NCBI GenBank assembly: GCA_905233625.1 | Contig: CAJOFJ010000013.1 | Location: 62,001 to 126,000, forward strand | Length of the DNA: 64,000 nucleotides | Reading direction: 5' to 3' | From: an uncultured Bacteroidales bacterium | GTDB lineage: Bacteria > Bacteroidota > Bacteroidia > Bacteroidales > WCHB1-69 | Shown here: in pieces, positions 9,834-17,472 of the stretch | How the letters are laid out: each line of letters starts with the position of its first letter | Numbering within the stretch: the first letter of the stretch is position 1 | The notes under the pieces: generated by a model | What the model saw: only the letters and a program-made list of their open reading frames with translations | Database searches by the model: none | What the model was told of the DNA's origin: nothing | Program-made: the position numbers and the translations under genes

Positions 9834-10537
9834 AAAAGATATTGAAACTATTTGCAATACTGTTTTGTTTAACATCCATTACAGTATGCAATCTATCCTG
9901 TGAAAGCGAATCACAAAAACAAGCTAAATCAGCTGCACAACAAGAAACAGAAAAACAAGAAGAAAAGCCTGATGAATTTAAAAATAAGATTTACAACCTT
10001 AAAGATGGTGATGGAAGCTCATGGACACTTCATATTAACTCTGATAAAACTGCCACACTATCAAATCACCGTTATGATTTCTATGCATCATGGTATGAGT
10101 ATGGGAATGGTGTGATTCAATTAGATTTTAGCCCTGGCATTCGACTAATGGATGTCACCAAAAGCATTGCTCCTCAGGATAACAGTATTCTTCTTTATTC
10201 AGAAAGTATCAATCCAGCTATACGTGATGGCTATTTTTATTTTAATTCAGATGATGCTTTTTCTAAATTTCTACCAAGCCCTGCAGTTCTGACGGACTGC
10301 GAAAAGCAGCTGGAAGAAATTTTTTTGAAAAGAGGATGTATATTTATTTTTTTGTATTTTTGCATCGTGAAAAGCTATTGGAGTGTAAGCGTATTGCATT
10401 GCAGAAGGCACAAAGAGCTAAATCTTTATAGGGGTTCGCTCCCTTTTCCAAATAAGCTTTTTCTTATTTATAACAGCTGTTCTTATGGGAATGGCTGTTT
10501 TTATTTCCCAGAACTTCTTTCTTTCATTGTAATTTAA
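9830..10537 (+). CDS. Hypothetical lipoprotein with a probably altered 3' end
   Basis: 235 residues. The N-terminus is a lipoprotein signal (MKKILKLFAILFCLTS ... NLSC with the lipidated Cys near residue 24), followed by a charged Gln/Glu/Lys linker and a small domain (SSWTLHINSDKTATLSNHRYDF ... FSPGIRLMDV). After about residue 150 (FLPSPAVLTDCEK) the frame enters a hairpin repeat that also occurs at 11337-11368, and then low-complexity DNA containing a promoter box. The last 70 residues are therefore probably not the ancestral C-terminus and run opposite the nuclease gene at 10418. It is the second gene of a coupled pair and begins behind an unusual GGAGG ribosome-binding site. Function unknown. 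Confidence 0.55.
   Translation: MKKILKLFAILFCLTSITVCNLSCESESQKQAKSAAQQETEKQEEKPDEFKNKIYNLKDGDGSSWTLHINSDKTATLSNHRYDFYASWYEYGNGVIQLDFSPGIRLMDVTKSIAPQDNSILLYSESINPAIRDGYFYFNSDDAFSKFLPSPAVLTDCEKQLEEIFLKRGCIFIFLYFCIVKSYWSVSVLHCRRHKELNLYRGSLPFPNKLFLIYNSCSYGNGCFYFPELLSFIVI
10271..10316 (+). repeat. Hairpin repeat within the lipoprotein frame
   Basis: The words CTACCAAGCCCTGCAGT and GACTGC recur almost unchanged at 11335-11368 in non-coding DNA. Each copy can fold as TGCAGT paired with ACTGCA or a close variant. It marks the point where the lipoprotein sequence stops looking like a natural domain. Confidence 0.6.
10355..10362 (+). promoter_or_regulatory. Orphan -7 promoter box
   Basis: TATTTTTG fits the consensus but no convincing gene follows. 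About 70 bases downstream lies a small stem AGGG / CCCT with a TTCG-containing loop and a T run (10429-10447). It could drive a short RNA, or be left over from a lost gene. Confidence 0.35.
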
Positions 10538-10804
10538 CCCGATAATAGCAGTATATGTGCTATTTTCATTAATTACATTGGCAAGATAATATGTTCCATC
10601 TTTTGCCTCCCTTATTTCATTGTATCCGTTAACTACCACCCGAATAAAATCCAAGGCGGTGAATCCAAGTTTATCAAGCTCTTTTTTATGTTTTCCAGCA
10701 ACATGTTTAATGTGATTTTTACTAATTTTAATATCTGCTGATGGTATATGAGCTTCTTTAGCCCTTGTCATACTTATCCTACCGATTTTGATATATTCTG
10801 TCAT
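10418..10804 (-). CDS. PBECR-like (phage barnase/EndoU/colicin/RelE-type) nuclease-fold protein
   Basis: 128 residues. The pattern HIKHVAGKHKKELDKLG, then FIRVVVNGYNEIREAKDGTYYLA, then TAIIGLNYNERKKFWEIKTA and PIRTAVINKKKLIW resembles PBECR-family RNase-like domains, often found in phage and mobile-element proteins. Here the domain stands alone. The -7 box at 10809-10816 puts the transcript start almost on the first ATG, so translation is either leaderless from 10804 or begins at the internal Met at 10771 (MTRAKEAH). The 3' end overlaps the doubtful tail of the lipoprotein frame on the other strand. Catalysis and a partner immunity protein are not evident. Assignment rests on pattern memory and is tentative. 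Confidence 0.55.
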   Translation of the reverse strand: MTEYIKIGRISMTRAKEAHIPSADIKISKNHIKHVAGKHKKELDKLGFTALDFIRVVVNGYNEIREAKDGTYYLANVINENSTYTAIIGLNYNERKKFWEIKTAIPIRTAVINKKKLIWKRERTPIKI

Positions 10805-10808
10805 TTTG

Positions 10809-10816
10809 CAAAATTA
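10809..10816 (-). promoter_or_regulatory. -7 promoter box of the PBECR-like gene
   Basis: Minus-strand TAATTTTG, fitting TAnnTTTG. Its downstream edge is only five bases from the ATG at 10804, which implies a leaderless or nearly leaderless transcript. Confidence 0.5.
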
Positions 10817-11410
10817 CAATAACCAGAATAGAAAATCAAGGGTGAAATCAATATTAATTGACTAAAAATCAATGCTATAAGAAATTGCACTTTTCGCTCA
10901 AAAAGTGAACATATTTGTGCAAGAAAATGCAGAAATGGGGGGAAGTGCATAGTCTGACACTATCGGAATTTTCAGAATGGCAGCTGAAATTTTGGAAGTT
11001 TCAGCTGTGTTTTTTACCACCCTCGGCTATAACCACACCCTTCCGCGGTGGCCTTGCCCAGTGCTTCGGGGCACACGACATCCGCACCGCAGGAGAGGTA
11101 CATGTCACACTCATCACCCCAGACTCACGTCTGGGGTTAATAAGATAATGCCTCTTCGAGGCACAAGTGGTACGGCTTCGCCGTGATGTATATTTCACTA
11201 CCCCGGCCTTCGGCCACCCGCTGGGGGCTGCGCTCCCTTTCTCCTCCTCGCTCGGCATAAATCAAGCAAGCTTGGCTCTGCTCTTGCTCATTCGTCGATT
11301 CTTAAAGAAGGGGAATTTATTTCCTCATCACTTGCTCTACCAAGCCCTGCAGTCCTGACTGACTGCATACCCACGAGGCAGACTCTTGCCTTGGCGATGT
11401 GTGCGTAGGC
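10817..11410. repeat. Gene-free stretch made of many small hairpins
   Basis: No supported gene lies between the nuclease gene and the right repeat module. Visible hairpins include CAGCTGAAA / TTTCAGCTG (10981-11007), CCCCAGAC / GTCTGGGG (11120-11139), GCCTC-TTC-GAGGC (11151-11163), ACGGC-TTC-GCCGT (11172-11184), GGCC-TTC-GGCC (11206-11216), GGGGGC-TGC-GCTCCC (11223-11237) and the 11335 copy of the lipoprotein repeat. Several have TTCG-type loops and recur near 63039-63166. Open frames here (for example 10915-11148) run through the hairpins and are not credible. Confidence 0.7.
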
Positions 11411-11587
11411 CATGCCGACATGCGGTGCGGAACTATACTCCCCTCGAGGGCGTAGCACGAGACTCCCCTCGAACGAAGTGAGACTCCCCTTGAGCATGAA
11501 ATGCGAAACTCCCCTTGAGGGCATCGCCCGAAACTCCCCCAAAATAATTTGCACATTTGCCAATTAACTAATTTGCTAATTGAAAAA
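11411..11587 (-). repeat. Right repeat module of the island: ACTCCCC hairpin array plus TTTGCTAAT block
   Basis: Inverted counterpart of 9262-9470. The inner element lies at 11411-11432 (22 of 22 bases match the left copy). Five ACTCCCC spacers lie at 11437, 11462, 11483, 11508 and 11533 with differing hairpins between them, and the AT-rich block at 11547-11587 ends in 25 bases identical to the left end. The two ends enclose 2326 bp. Confidence 0.85.
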
Positions 11588-11592
11588 TTGCG

Positions 11593-11600
11593 TATCTTTG
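11593..11600 (+). promoter_or_regulatory. Promoter of the hydrogenase regulator, -33 in a repeat
   Basis: TATCTTTG; a TTTG at 11572-11575 inside the repeat block precedes it by 17 bases. The box lies five bases outside the repeat end, exactly as the eno box does on the other side. The 82-base leader to the ATG at 11683 shows no recognised riboswitch. Confidence 0.65.
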
Positions 11601-11682
11601 CAACGCAAAACCGAGAAGCGGATTTATCTTCTTCAAAGTAAGCAGACTTATCAATAAACATCTAATCCAAAGGAAGTTACTA

Positions 11683-11976
11683 ATGGAAAAGAGAATAGGA
11701 ACAGTCAGTATCCTGATTTCAGACACCAACGTTGTACCCGAAGTGAACCGGATTTTATCCGATTTTGGCGCTATGATTATCGCCCGCCAAGGCGTACCCA
11801 TGCACCAACATGGCTTCAACATCATTACTTTGATTATCGAAGGTACCACCGATGAGCTCAGCAGCCTCACCGGCAAACTAGGGCGCTTGCAGGGTGTGGA
11901 AGTGAAGTCGATGCTGGCGAAAAACAGAACACAAGTTACAGGGGACAGGTTACAAGGGCAGGAAATTAAGAATTAA
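11683..11976 (+). CDS. TM1266-family iron-only hydrogenase system regulator
   Basis: 97 residues. The first 80 (KRIGTVSILISDTNVVPEVN ... VPMHQHGFNIITLIIEG ... LTGKLGRLQGVEVKSM) match the small ACT-like, NikR C-domain-like regulator that accompanies [FeFe]-hydrogenase maturation genes. It probably senses a small ligand or metal and is expected in the cytoplasm; its target is not known from sequence. hydG follows after 189 bases. The last 14 or so residues (TQVTGDRLQGQEIKN) come from a GTTACAGGGGACAGGTTACAAG word repeat and a TTAAGAATT repeat, so the native C-terminus probably ends near MLAKN. Confidence 0.8.
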   Translation: MEKRIGTVSILISDTNVVPEVNRILSDFGAMIIARQGVPMHQHGFNIITLIIEGTTDELSSLTGKLGRLQGVEVKSMLAKNRTQVTGDRLQGQEIKN

Positions 11977-12158
11977 GAATTTAGAATTAAGAATTTAGAA
12001 CTAAGAACAATTCAACAGTTAAACAATTCAACTTTCTTAACTCTTAATTCTTAGTTTTTAATTATAACACTACCCCGCCCTTCGGGCACCCCTTCTAATA
12101 GAAGGGGAATTAGGACTTCAACAAATAAACAACTAAACAACTAAACAACTAAACATAA
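11934..12158 (+). repeat. Composite of word repeats and a hairpin pair before hydG
   Basis: In order: GTTACAGGGGACAGGTTACA (11935 onward), TTAAGAATTTAGAA words (11966-12003), AACAATTCAAC words, the inverse TTCTTAACTCTTAATTC words (12034-12062), the hairpin pair GCCC-TTC-GGGC and CCCCTTCT-AATA-AGAAGGGG (12072-12108), and AACAACTAAACAACTAAAC (12119-12154). The TTAAGAATT and TTCTTAATT arms are complementary and can form a long stem. Confidence 0.7.
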
Positions 12159-12165
12159 AAAAACT

Positions 12166-13566
12166 ATGGATGCATCAAAGAAATTCAAAAACTTCATCGA
12201 CAGGGAGAAACTGTATGGTTTGATTGAAGGAGCAGCGCCCACAGAGGCCGAACTTCAGCAGATTCTGAACAAGGCCTTGGAACTGAAAGGACTTGGCCTG
12301 GAAGATGTTGCCGCCCTATTGAGAGTGAAAGACCATGACCAGATTTACGAGATCATGGAGACCGCCAAGAAGGTGAAACAGGACATCTACGGCAAGCGTC
12401 TGGTGCTCTTTGCCCCCGTCTATACAGGTAACAAGTGCGTCAACAACTGCGTGTACTGCAGCTTCCGCCGCGACAACCACCTCATCAAGCGCAAAATCCT
12501 GAACATGGACGAAATTGCCACCGAGGTGAAGACCCTGCTGCGTGACGGCCACAAACGTATCCTGCTGATCTGCGGCGAAACCCCCGCCAACGACATCAAC
12601 TACATCTGCGAGGCTATCAGAACCACTTACGCTGTAAGAGAAAACGGTCAGTATGTGCGCCGTATCAACGTGGAATTAGCTCCCATGTCCGTAGAGGATT
12701 TCCGCAGACTGAAAGCGGAGAAAATCGGCACCTACGTATGCTTCCAGGAGACCTACGACCCCATTCTTTACAAAGAATACCATCCAGCTGGCTCTCCCAA
12801 GGCCGACTACGAGAACCGTCTGTTGGTGATGGACCGCGCCATGGAAGGCGGTATCGACGATGTAGGTTTGGGCGTGTTGTTCGGTTTGGCCGACTACCGC
12901 TTCGAAATCTTAGCTTTGATGGAACATGCGCACCACTTGGAAGAAGCTTTCGGCTGTGGCCCGCACACCATCAGCTTCCCGCGCATCGAACCCGCCGAAG
13001 GTGCTCCGCTTCCTGACAATATCCCGCACAAAGTCAGCGACGACGACTTCAAGAAAATCATCGCCATCATCCGTATCGCCCTGCCATACACCGGTATCAT
13101 CCTGAGTACCAGAGAGAACGATGATATGAGAACCGAGCTGTTCAACTATGGTATCAGCCAGATTTCCGCCGGCTCGAGAACTAACCCCGGCGCTTACGCT
13201 TCCGAAGAGGAACACACCGGCAGCCAGTTCCAGTTAGGCGACCACAGAACCCTTGATGAAGTTGTTTCCGGCATGATTGATTCAGGCTACATTCCCTCGT
13301 TCTGCACCGGATGCTACCGCAAGGGCCGTGTCGGCCACGACTTCATGGACCTTGCCAAACCCGGCTTGATCAAGGAGTTCTGCATGCCCAACGCCTTATT
13401 CACCTTCCGCGAATACCTCAACGATTTCGCTTCTCCTGAAACCAAAGAGAAAGGCTACAAACTGATGAAGGAACTCATCGCCGGCGTGGAGAAACCCACC
13501 CTGAAAAAGACCATCGAGACCAATGTGGCCAAGATCGACGAGGGCGAACGCGACATCTATTTATAA
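12166..13566 (+). CDS. hydG: [FeFe]-hydrogenase maturase HydG, radical SAM tyrosine lyase
   Basis: 466 residues, normal for HydG. It cleaves tyrosine to p-cresol and produces the CO and CN ligands of the hydrogenase H-cluster. The radical SAM cluster motif CVNNCVYC gives Cys at 91, 95 and 98. A second, auxiliary cluster site specific to HydG is seen near residues 380-383 (FCTGCYRKGRVG). The closely related thiamin enzyme ThiH has a different C-terminus, so HydG is preferred. It follows the TM1266-type regulator in the same direction. The usual partners hydE and hydF and the hydrogenase itself are not in this window. A hairpin terminator lies at 13597-13627. Confidence 0.95.
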   Translation: MDASKKFKNFIDREKLYGLIEGAAPTEAELQQILNKALELKGLGLEDVAALLRVKDHDQIYEIMETAKKVKQDIYGKRLVLFAPVYTGNKCVNNCVYCSFRRDNHLIKRKILNMDEIATEVKTLLRDGHKRILLICGETPANDINYICEAIRTTYAVRENGQYVRRINVELAPMSVEDFRRLKAEKIGTYVCFQETYDPILYKEYHPAGSPKADYENRLLVMDRAMEGGIDDVGLGVLFGLADYRFEILALMEHAHHLEEAFGCGPHTISFPRIEPAEGAPLPDNIPHKVSDDDFKKIIAIIRIALPYTGIILSTRENDDMRTELFNYGISQISAGSRTNPGAYASEEEHTGSQFQLGDHRTLDEVVSGMIDSGYIPSFCTGCYRKGRVGHDFMDLAKPGLIKEFCMPNALFTFREYLNDFASPETKEKGYKLMKELIAGVEKPTLKKTIETNVAKIDEGERDIYL

Positions 13567-13596
13567 TCGGAACCTTATTGTAATTTGACATTTTTG

Positions 13597-13630
13597 AAAA
13601 GCGCACGTTCCTCATGTTCGTGCGTTTTTT
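13597..13630 (+). terminator. Terminator after hydG
   Basis: Six-base stem CGCACG / CGTGCG with an 11-base loop followed by T6. An A run on the other side means it could also serve the minus-strand bat genes, which end at 13716. Confidence 0.65.
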
Positions 13631-13715
13631 CATTAGATGATTTCAATTGATATTGATCTCCTGCGGAGAAGATATTATACGGAATATAACCTCAACTACG
13701 GATTCCGTGAGAGAA

Positions 13716-14477
13716 TTAAATGATTTCTATCGAAGAATCCTCTACCCAGCCTTTCTCTCCGTTAGGTAACTTGATCTCCACCCAGGTGCCCACACGGTCG
13801 GTCACAGCCACCTTCAAGCCCTCGTGAATCACAAACAAGCTGACTCCCGACTCATTCGGAGTGCCCTTGGCATTCACCACCGACTGCATCACAATGGCTT
13901 CCGGTTGCTGGATATAACGCTTGGACTCCTTGGAGGCAAAAATCAAGGAAAAAACGGCTATTAACAAGAAAATAACGGCCAATATAACCGCTGTCACACT
14001 GAGCCAGCGGCGACGGGAAACAATCATCAACGCGATTGAAAGGGCAAAAACAGCCCCGAAAACCACGGCCATCACAGCCCAAGCGGTAGCGGTCATGCTT
14101 TGGGACAAGCCATTCCACCAGCGCACGATAAACAACTCTGGCAGCACCTCTATCTTATCGGTAATCTGCAAGTTAGCGTAAGCAATATTGTGCTTGATAT
14201 CCTCGTTGGAAGGGTCGAGGCGCAAGGCCCGCTCATACCATAACAAAGCCTCCGGAGTCTGCTTGGCCTTGAAATAGGCATTTCCCAAATTATAGTACAA
14301 TATGGCACCTTCATTTCCATGCTGGATAATCTCCTGATAACAGTCTATCGCCAAGTCATAATCACCATTCTGATAGGCTGTGTTTCCCTGCTGCATCAAG
14401 GAATCATCTGCCGACGCGAAAGCAGAGATGGCAATCGAAAAAATCGCAATAATAGCAACTATCTTTCTCATAATCAA
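13716..14477 (-). CDS. BatE-like TPR and SH3 domain protein
   Basis: 253 residues. A signal sequence or anchor comes first (true start may be the second Met, at 14471, MRKIVAIIAIFSI). Next are TPR repeats (AYQNGDYDLAIDCYQEII, then ILYYNLGNAYFKAKQTPEALLWYERAL), two transmembrane segments around residues 130-190, and a bacterial SH3 domain at the C-terminus (VSLFVIHEGLKVAV ... WVEIKLPNGEKGWVE). The gene starts seven bases after batD, in the order typical for the Bacteroides aerotolerance operon batABCDE, so the two are surely co-transcribed. The batA, batB and batC genes and the MoxR ATPase usually found upstream are absent; instead prs diverges. Bat proteins are linked to envelope stress and oxygen tolerance, but the mechanism is unresolved. 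Confidence 0.8.
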   Translation of the reverse strand: MIMRKIVAIIAIFSIAISAFASADDSLMQQGNTAYQNGDYDLAIDCYQEIIQHGNEGAILYYNLGNAYFKAKQTPEALLWYERALRLDPSNEDIKHNIAYANLQITDKIEVLPELFIVRWWNGLSQSMTATAWAVMAVVFGAVFALSIALMIVSRRRWLSVTAVILAVIFLLIAVFSLIFASKESKRYIQQPEAIVMQSVVNAKGTPNESGVSLFVIHEGLKVAVTDRVGTWVEIKLPNGEKGWVEDSSIEII

Positions 14478-14484
14478 TCTTTTA

Positions 14485-16326
14485 TTATCTACGTTCGATT
14501 TTAGTCATAAAATCATGTGCTCGCTGGTACATCTCGTTCATCATCTGCGAACTGTCGCCGGGAGCAAAACGCGCGAACTCACACTGGTTCAGCGTTTCCA
14601 GGAACTCCTTCACCGATTCCTCATCCACCTGTTTCTCCTTCAGTTTCTCCTCCACGGTATCCATTGACAACTGTGACAACGGAATATGGAACTTGTCGCT
14701 CATATAGCCCCACAGCACCTGTGAAATCTCCACATAAAACGCGGCATTCAACAGCTGACCGGCTTTTTTCAGACGCTTGCGGGCCACCTTGTTGGCACGT
14801 TTGTCTTTCATCAAAGTGACATTCTGCTTGGTCTCCATGGTTTTCCGCCATACAATAATAAAAATAATCAACAAGAGTATAGGCAGAATCATGCCCACAT
14901 AGAACCACGACGAACCAAAGAACTCGCTCCGTTTAGGATGGAAGGCGTTGCCATTGGTTTTGATGAAACGGATGTCTTTTGACAAGAATTTAATATCCTT
15001 CTGATTTGAAGATAAAGTAGTTACACCACCGCCCTTGCCTTTTTCCACCTTCATTTTATAGGAATCGCCACTCAAGGTTTTATAGCTATGCGATTTCAAA
15101 TCGAAATAAGAGAAAGAGGCGGCAGGAATAGTAAAATCACCCGCTTCGCGCGGAATAATAATGTATTCGAAAGTACGGCTACCCGTCACGGTATTGCCAC
15201 GAGTGTTGATATTGTCGGTGATTTTCGGGTCTGTGACATCAAAATCCGACGGGAATTCGATAATGGGAGCCTCCACATGCTGCAAATTACCCGTACCGCT
15301 GATGGTGATGGTCAGATTAGCAGCATCATTGGTTTTCAACTCATTACGGCTCAGTTTGGAAGTCATGGTAAAATTACCAGCCAATCCGCCAAAGTCCTCA
15401 GGCTTGCCATTTTCAGGCAAGGCCTTACAATTCAATACCACGCTGTTGGATTTCAAATCCAGTTCATAATCCTGCGCATACTGGCGACCTCCAAAAAACA
15501 TATCGAAAGGATCATTCGTCTGCTGTGTGTAAATGACGCGTGCCATGAACCCGATTTCAAAAGGTGTCACCGTAATCTTTCCGGATTTCTGCGGAAAGAC
15601 GGCCGTACGACGTACCTCAAACACCGTAAATTTCTTTCCATCAATAACTTCAGTAGAACGAGGCGCTTCTGCATCAGGATTACCCAAGGTATAAGACCAA
15701 AGTCCGCTTTGGGTAGGCGCGTTGACAGATGTCACCTGATAACCGCCGTTGACACTGGGCCCCACATACAACTTATGAGTAATGATGACCTGCTCACCCA
15801 CGTAAGGATTGCTGTTGGAACAATAGGCTTTCACAAAAACATCACGCTTGTCAAAGCCTTGTGACTGCTGGGCACGCTGCTGAGACTGTCCTCTTCCGCC
15901 AGCACCACCCGATGAGCCTCCGCCATTACCAGCACCTTCCACCACATTGATGGTCACAGCATTTGACTTCACCTGATTTCCGTTAACCGAAAAAACCATT
16001 CCTGGGATTGTAAATTGTCCCTCTTTCTTGGCAGCCAAAGTATAGGTAAAGGTATAGGATGATGATTGGGTCATTTGTCCATTCACGATGCTAATAGAGG
16101 ACGACGAGCCCTGGCTGGGACCATTCAGCACATCAAAATTGCTGAAACTGGTGCTGACAATCTTCGAAGGTTTCTCATTCAGGACCACCTGATAGCGAAA
16201 CGCCTGCCCCACTCCGACCTCGGAAGGAGCCTTGGCGGTGCAGGAAACCTGGGCATCCAAAGAAATGCAACATATTATGAATAAGAAAGTTATAAATATC
16301 TTGAAGGATACAAAAAATCGTTTCAT
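14485..16326 (-). CDS. batD: BatD family protein
   Basis: 613 residues from the ATG at 16326, which begins a signal peptide (MKRFFVSFKIFITFLFIICC). The longer frame to 16371 starts inside the promoter and is rejected. BatD features: a first Ig-like domain (APSEVGVGQAFRYQVVL), the typical phrase FSNFDVLNGPSQGSSSSI, a Gly/Gln-rich linker near residues 140-160, repeated Ig-like domains (NPYVGEQVIITHKLYV), a transmembrane segment around residues 460-480 (FYVGMILPILLLIIFIIVW) and a cytoplasmic helical tail. It is anchored in the inner membrane with a large periplasmic part. It forms an operon with the downstream batE-like gene. Confidence 0.88.
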   Translation of the reverse strand: MKRFFVSFKIFITFLFIICCISLDAQVSCTAKAPSEVGVGQAFRYQVVLNEKPSKIVSTSFSNFDVLNGPSQGSSSSISIVNGQMTQSSSYTFTYTLAAKKEGQFTIPGMVFSVNGNQVKSNAVTINVVEGAGNGGGSSGGAGGRGQSQQRAQQSQGFDKRDVFVKAYCSNSNPYVGEQVIITHKLYVGPSVNGGYQVTSVNAPTQSGLWSYTLGNPDAEAPRSTEVIDGKKFTVFEVRRTAVFPQKSGKITVTPFEIGFMARVIYTQQTNDPFDMFFGGRQYAQDYELDLKSNSVVLNCKALPENGKPEDFGGLAGNFTMTSKLSRNELKTNDAANLTITISGTGNLQHVEAPIIEFPSDFDVTDPKITDNINTRGNTVTGSRTFEYIIIPREAGDFTIPAASFSYFDLKSHSYKTLSGDSYKMKVEKGKGGGVTTLSSNQKDIKFLSKDIRFIKTNGNAFHPKRSEFFGSSWFYVGMILPILLLIIFIIVWRKTMETKQNVTLMKDKRANKVARKRLKKAGQLLNAAFYVEISQVLWGYMSDKFHIPLSQLSMDTVEEKLKEKQVDEESVKEFLETLNQCEFARFAPGDSSQMMNEMYQRAHDFMTKIERR

Positions 16327-16360
16327 AAATATATACCTTAATTCATGCTGAATAACGATG

Positions 16361-16368
16361 CAAAAATA
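16361..16368 (-). promoter_or_regulatory. batDE promoter -7 box
   Basis: Minus-strand TATTTTTG; predicted transcript start near 16354, 28 bases before the ATG at 16326. It stands back to back with the prs promoter. Confidence 0.6.
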
Positions 16369-16401
16369 CAAAAATTGTGCCGTATGAATAAAAAAAACGT
16401 T

Positions 16402-16409
16402 TAAATTTG
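16402..16409 (+). promoter_or_regulatory. prs promoter -7 box
   Basis: TAAATTTG fits TAnnTTTG and gives a leader of about 38 bases before prs. Confidence 0.55.
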
Positions 16410-16453
16410 CCTCATCACAACGAAAAAACCAACCCTTTAAAAATCAACCTCTT

Positions 16454-17386
16454 ATGAATTCAGACGTAGCTTTAGTTTCCGGTGGAGCCAACCGCGCGTT
16501 AGCCGAACGCATTGCCGAGCATTTGGATATGCAACTGTTATCCGTTGATATTCCGCACTTTAAGGATGGAGAAATCCAGGTATATTACAACGAGACCATC
16601 CGTGGAAAGCATGTCTTCATTATCCAGCCGACCTTTGCTCCCGCCGAAAACATTATGGAGCTGCTGCTGCTGATTGATGCTGCGAAGCGCGCTTCCGCCT
16701 ATAAAATTATCGCTGTCATGCCGTATTTCGGTTATGCCCGCCAAGACCGCAAGGACAAGCCCAGAACCTCCATCGGCGCCAAGCTGATGAGTAACTTGTT
16801 AACTGCAGCCGGCGTGGACCGCGTCATCACCATGGACCTGCATGCCGACCAAATCCAGGGTTTCTTTGAGATTCCGGTAGACCACCTCTTCTCCTCCAAC
16901 GTGTTCCTGCCCTACATCAAGAGCTTGGAATTGGACAATCTCTGTATCGTTTCACCTGACACTGGTGGTACCAAGAGAGCTTCCACCTATGCCAAGGCTT
17001 TGAAATGCGACTTGGCTATCGGCTATAAGCAGAGAGCCAAACAGAATGTGGTGGCCGACCTGCAAATCATTGGAGATGTGAAAGATAAGAACGTCATCAT
17101 TGTGGACGACATCATTGACACTGGCGGCACCCTCTGCAAAGCCGCCGCCCGCTGCAAAGAGGCTGGCGCCAAACGCGTGCTCGCCATGTGCGCCCACGGA
17201 CTGCTCTCCGGCAGCGGCATGGACAACGTGGAAAATTCAGCCATTGAGAAGCTGATCATCACCGACTCCATCCCGCTCAAACGCCCATCGGAATCCATCG
17301 AAGTGGTGTCCATCTCCAAACTGATGGCCGATGTTATCCGCAGCGTCATGGAGAAAACTTCCATCTCATCACATTTTGATGTATAA
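16454..17386 (+). CDS. prs: Ribose-phosphate pyrophosphokinase (PRPP synthase)
   Basis: 310 residues, full length. The enzyme makes PRPP from ribose 5-phosphate and ATP for nucleotide, His and Trp synthesis in the cytoplasm. Visible motifs are FKDGEIQVYYNETIRG near the N-terminus, YFGYARQDRKDKPR (ATP-binding loop), MDLHADQIQGFFEIPVDHL and the PRPP-binding loop VDDIIDTGGTLCKAA near residue 217. It diverges from batD and is followed by a palindromic word repeat and thiL. Confidence 0.97.
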   Translation: MNSDVALVSGGANRALAERIAEHLDMQLLSVDIPHFKDGEIQVYYNETIRGKHVFIIQPTFAPAENIMELLLLIDAAKRASAYKIIAVMPYFGYARQDRKDKPRTSIGAKLMSNLLTAAGVDRVITMDLHADQIQGFFEIPVDHLFSSNVFLPYIKSLELDNLCIVSPDTGGTKRASTYAKALKCDLAIGYKQRAKQNVVADLQIIGDVKDKNVIIVDDIIDTGGTLCKAAARCKEAGAKRVLAMCAHGLLSGSGMDNVENSAIEKLIITDSIPLKRPSESIEVVSISKLMADVIRSVMEKTSISSHFDV

Positions 17387-17460
17387 GAGCCGTGAGCAAT
17401 GAGCCATGAGCAATGTGTTGTGAGTTATAGCTCATTGCCCATCGCTCATCGCTCATTACC
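17387..17460 (+). repeat. Palindromic GAGCAATGAGC word repeat
   Basis: Left half: GTGAGCAATGAGCCATGAGCA. Right half: CTCATTGCCCATCGCTCATC and a further GCTCATT. The halves are complementary, so the block fills the prs-thiL gap with a potential long imperfect stem. The word occurs nowhere else in the window. Confidence 0.75.
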
Positions 17461-17472
17461 AATAAATAATAT

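Noticed and set aside
10363..10447. tRNA gene (GGGGTTCGCTCCC resembles a T arm)
   Set aside because: No matching acceptor, D or anticodon arms could be drawn around it.
10915..11148. 77-codon open frame in the island
   Set aside because: It runs through several hairpin repeats and has no protein-like character or promoter.
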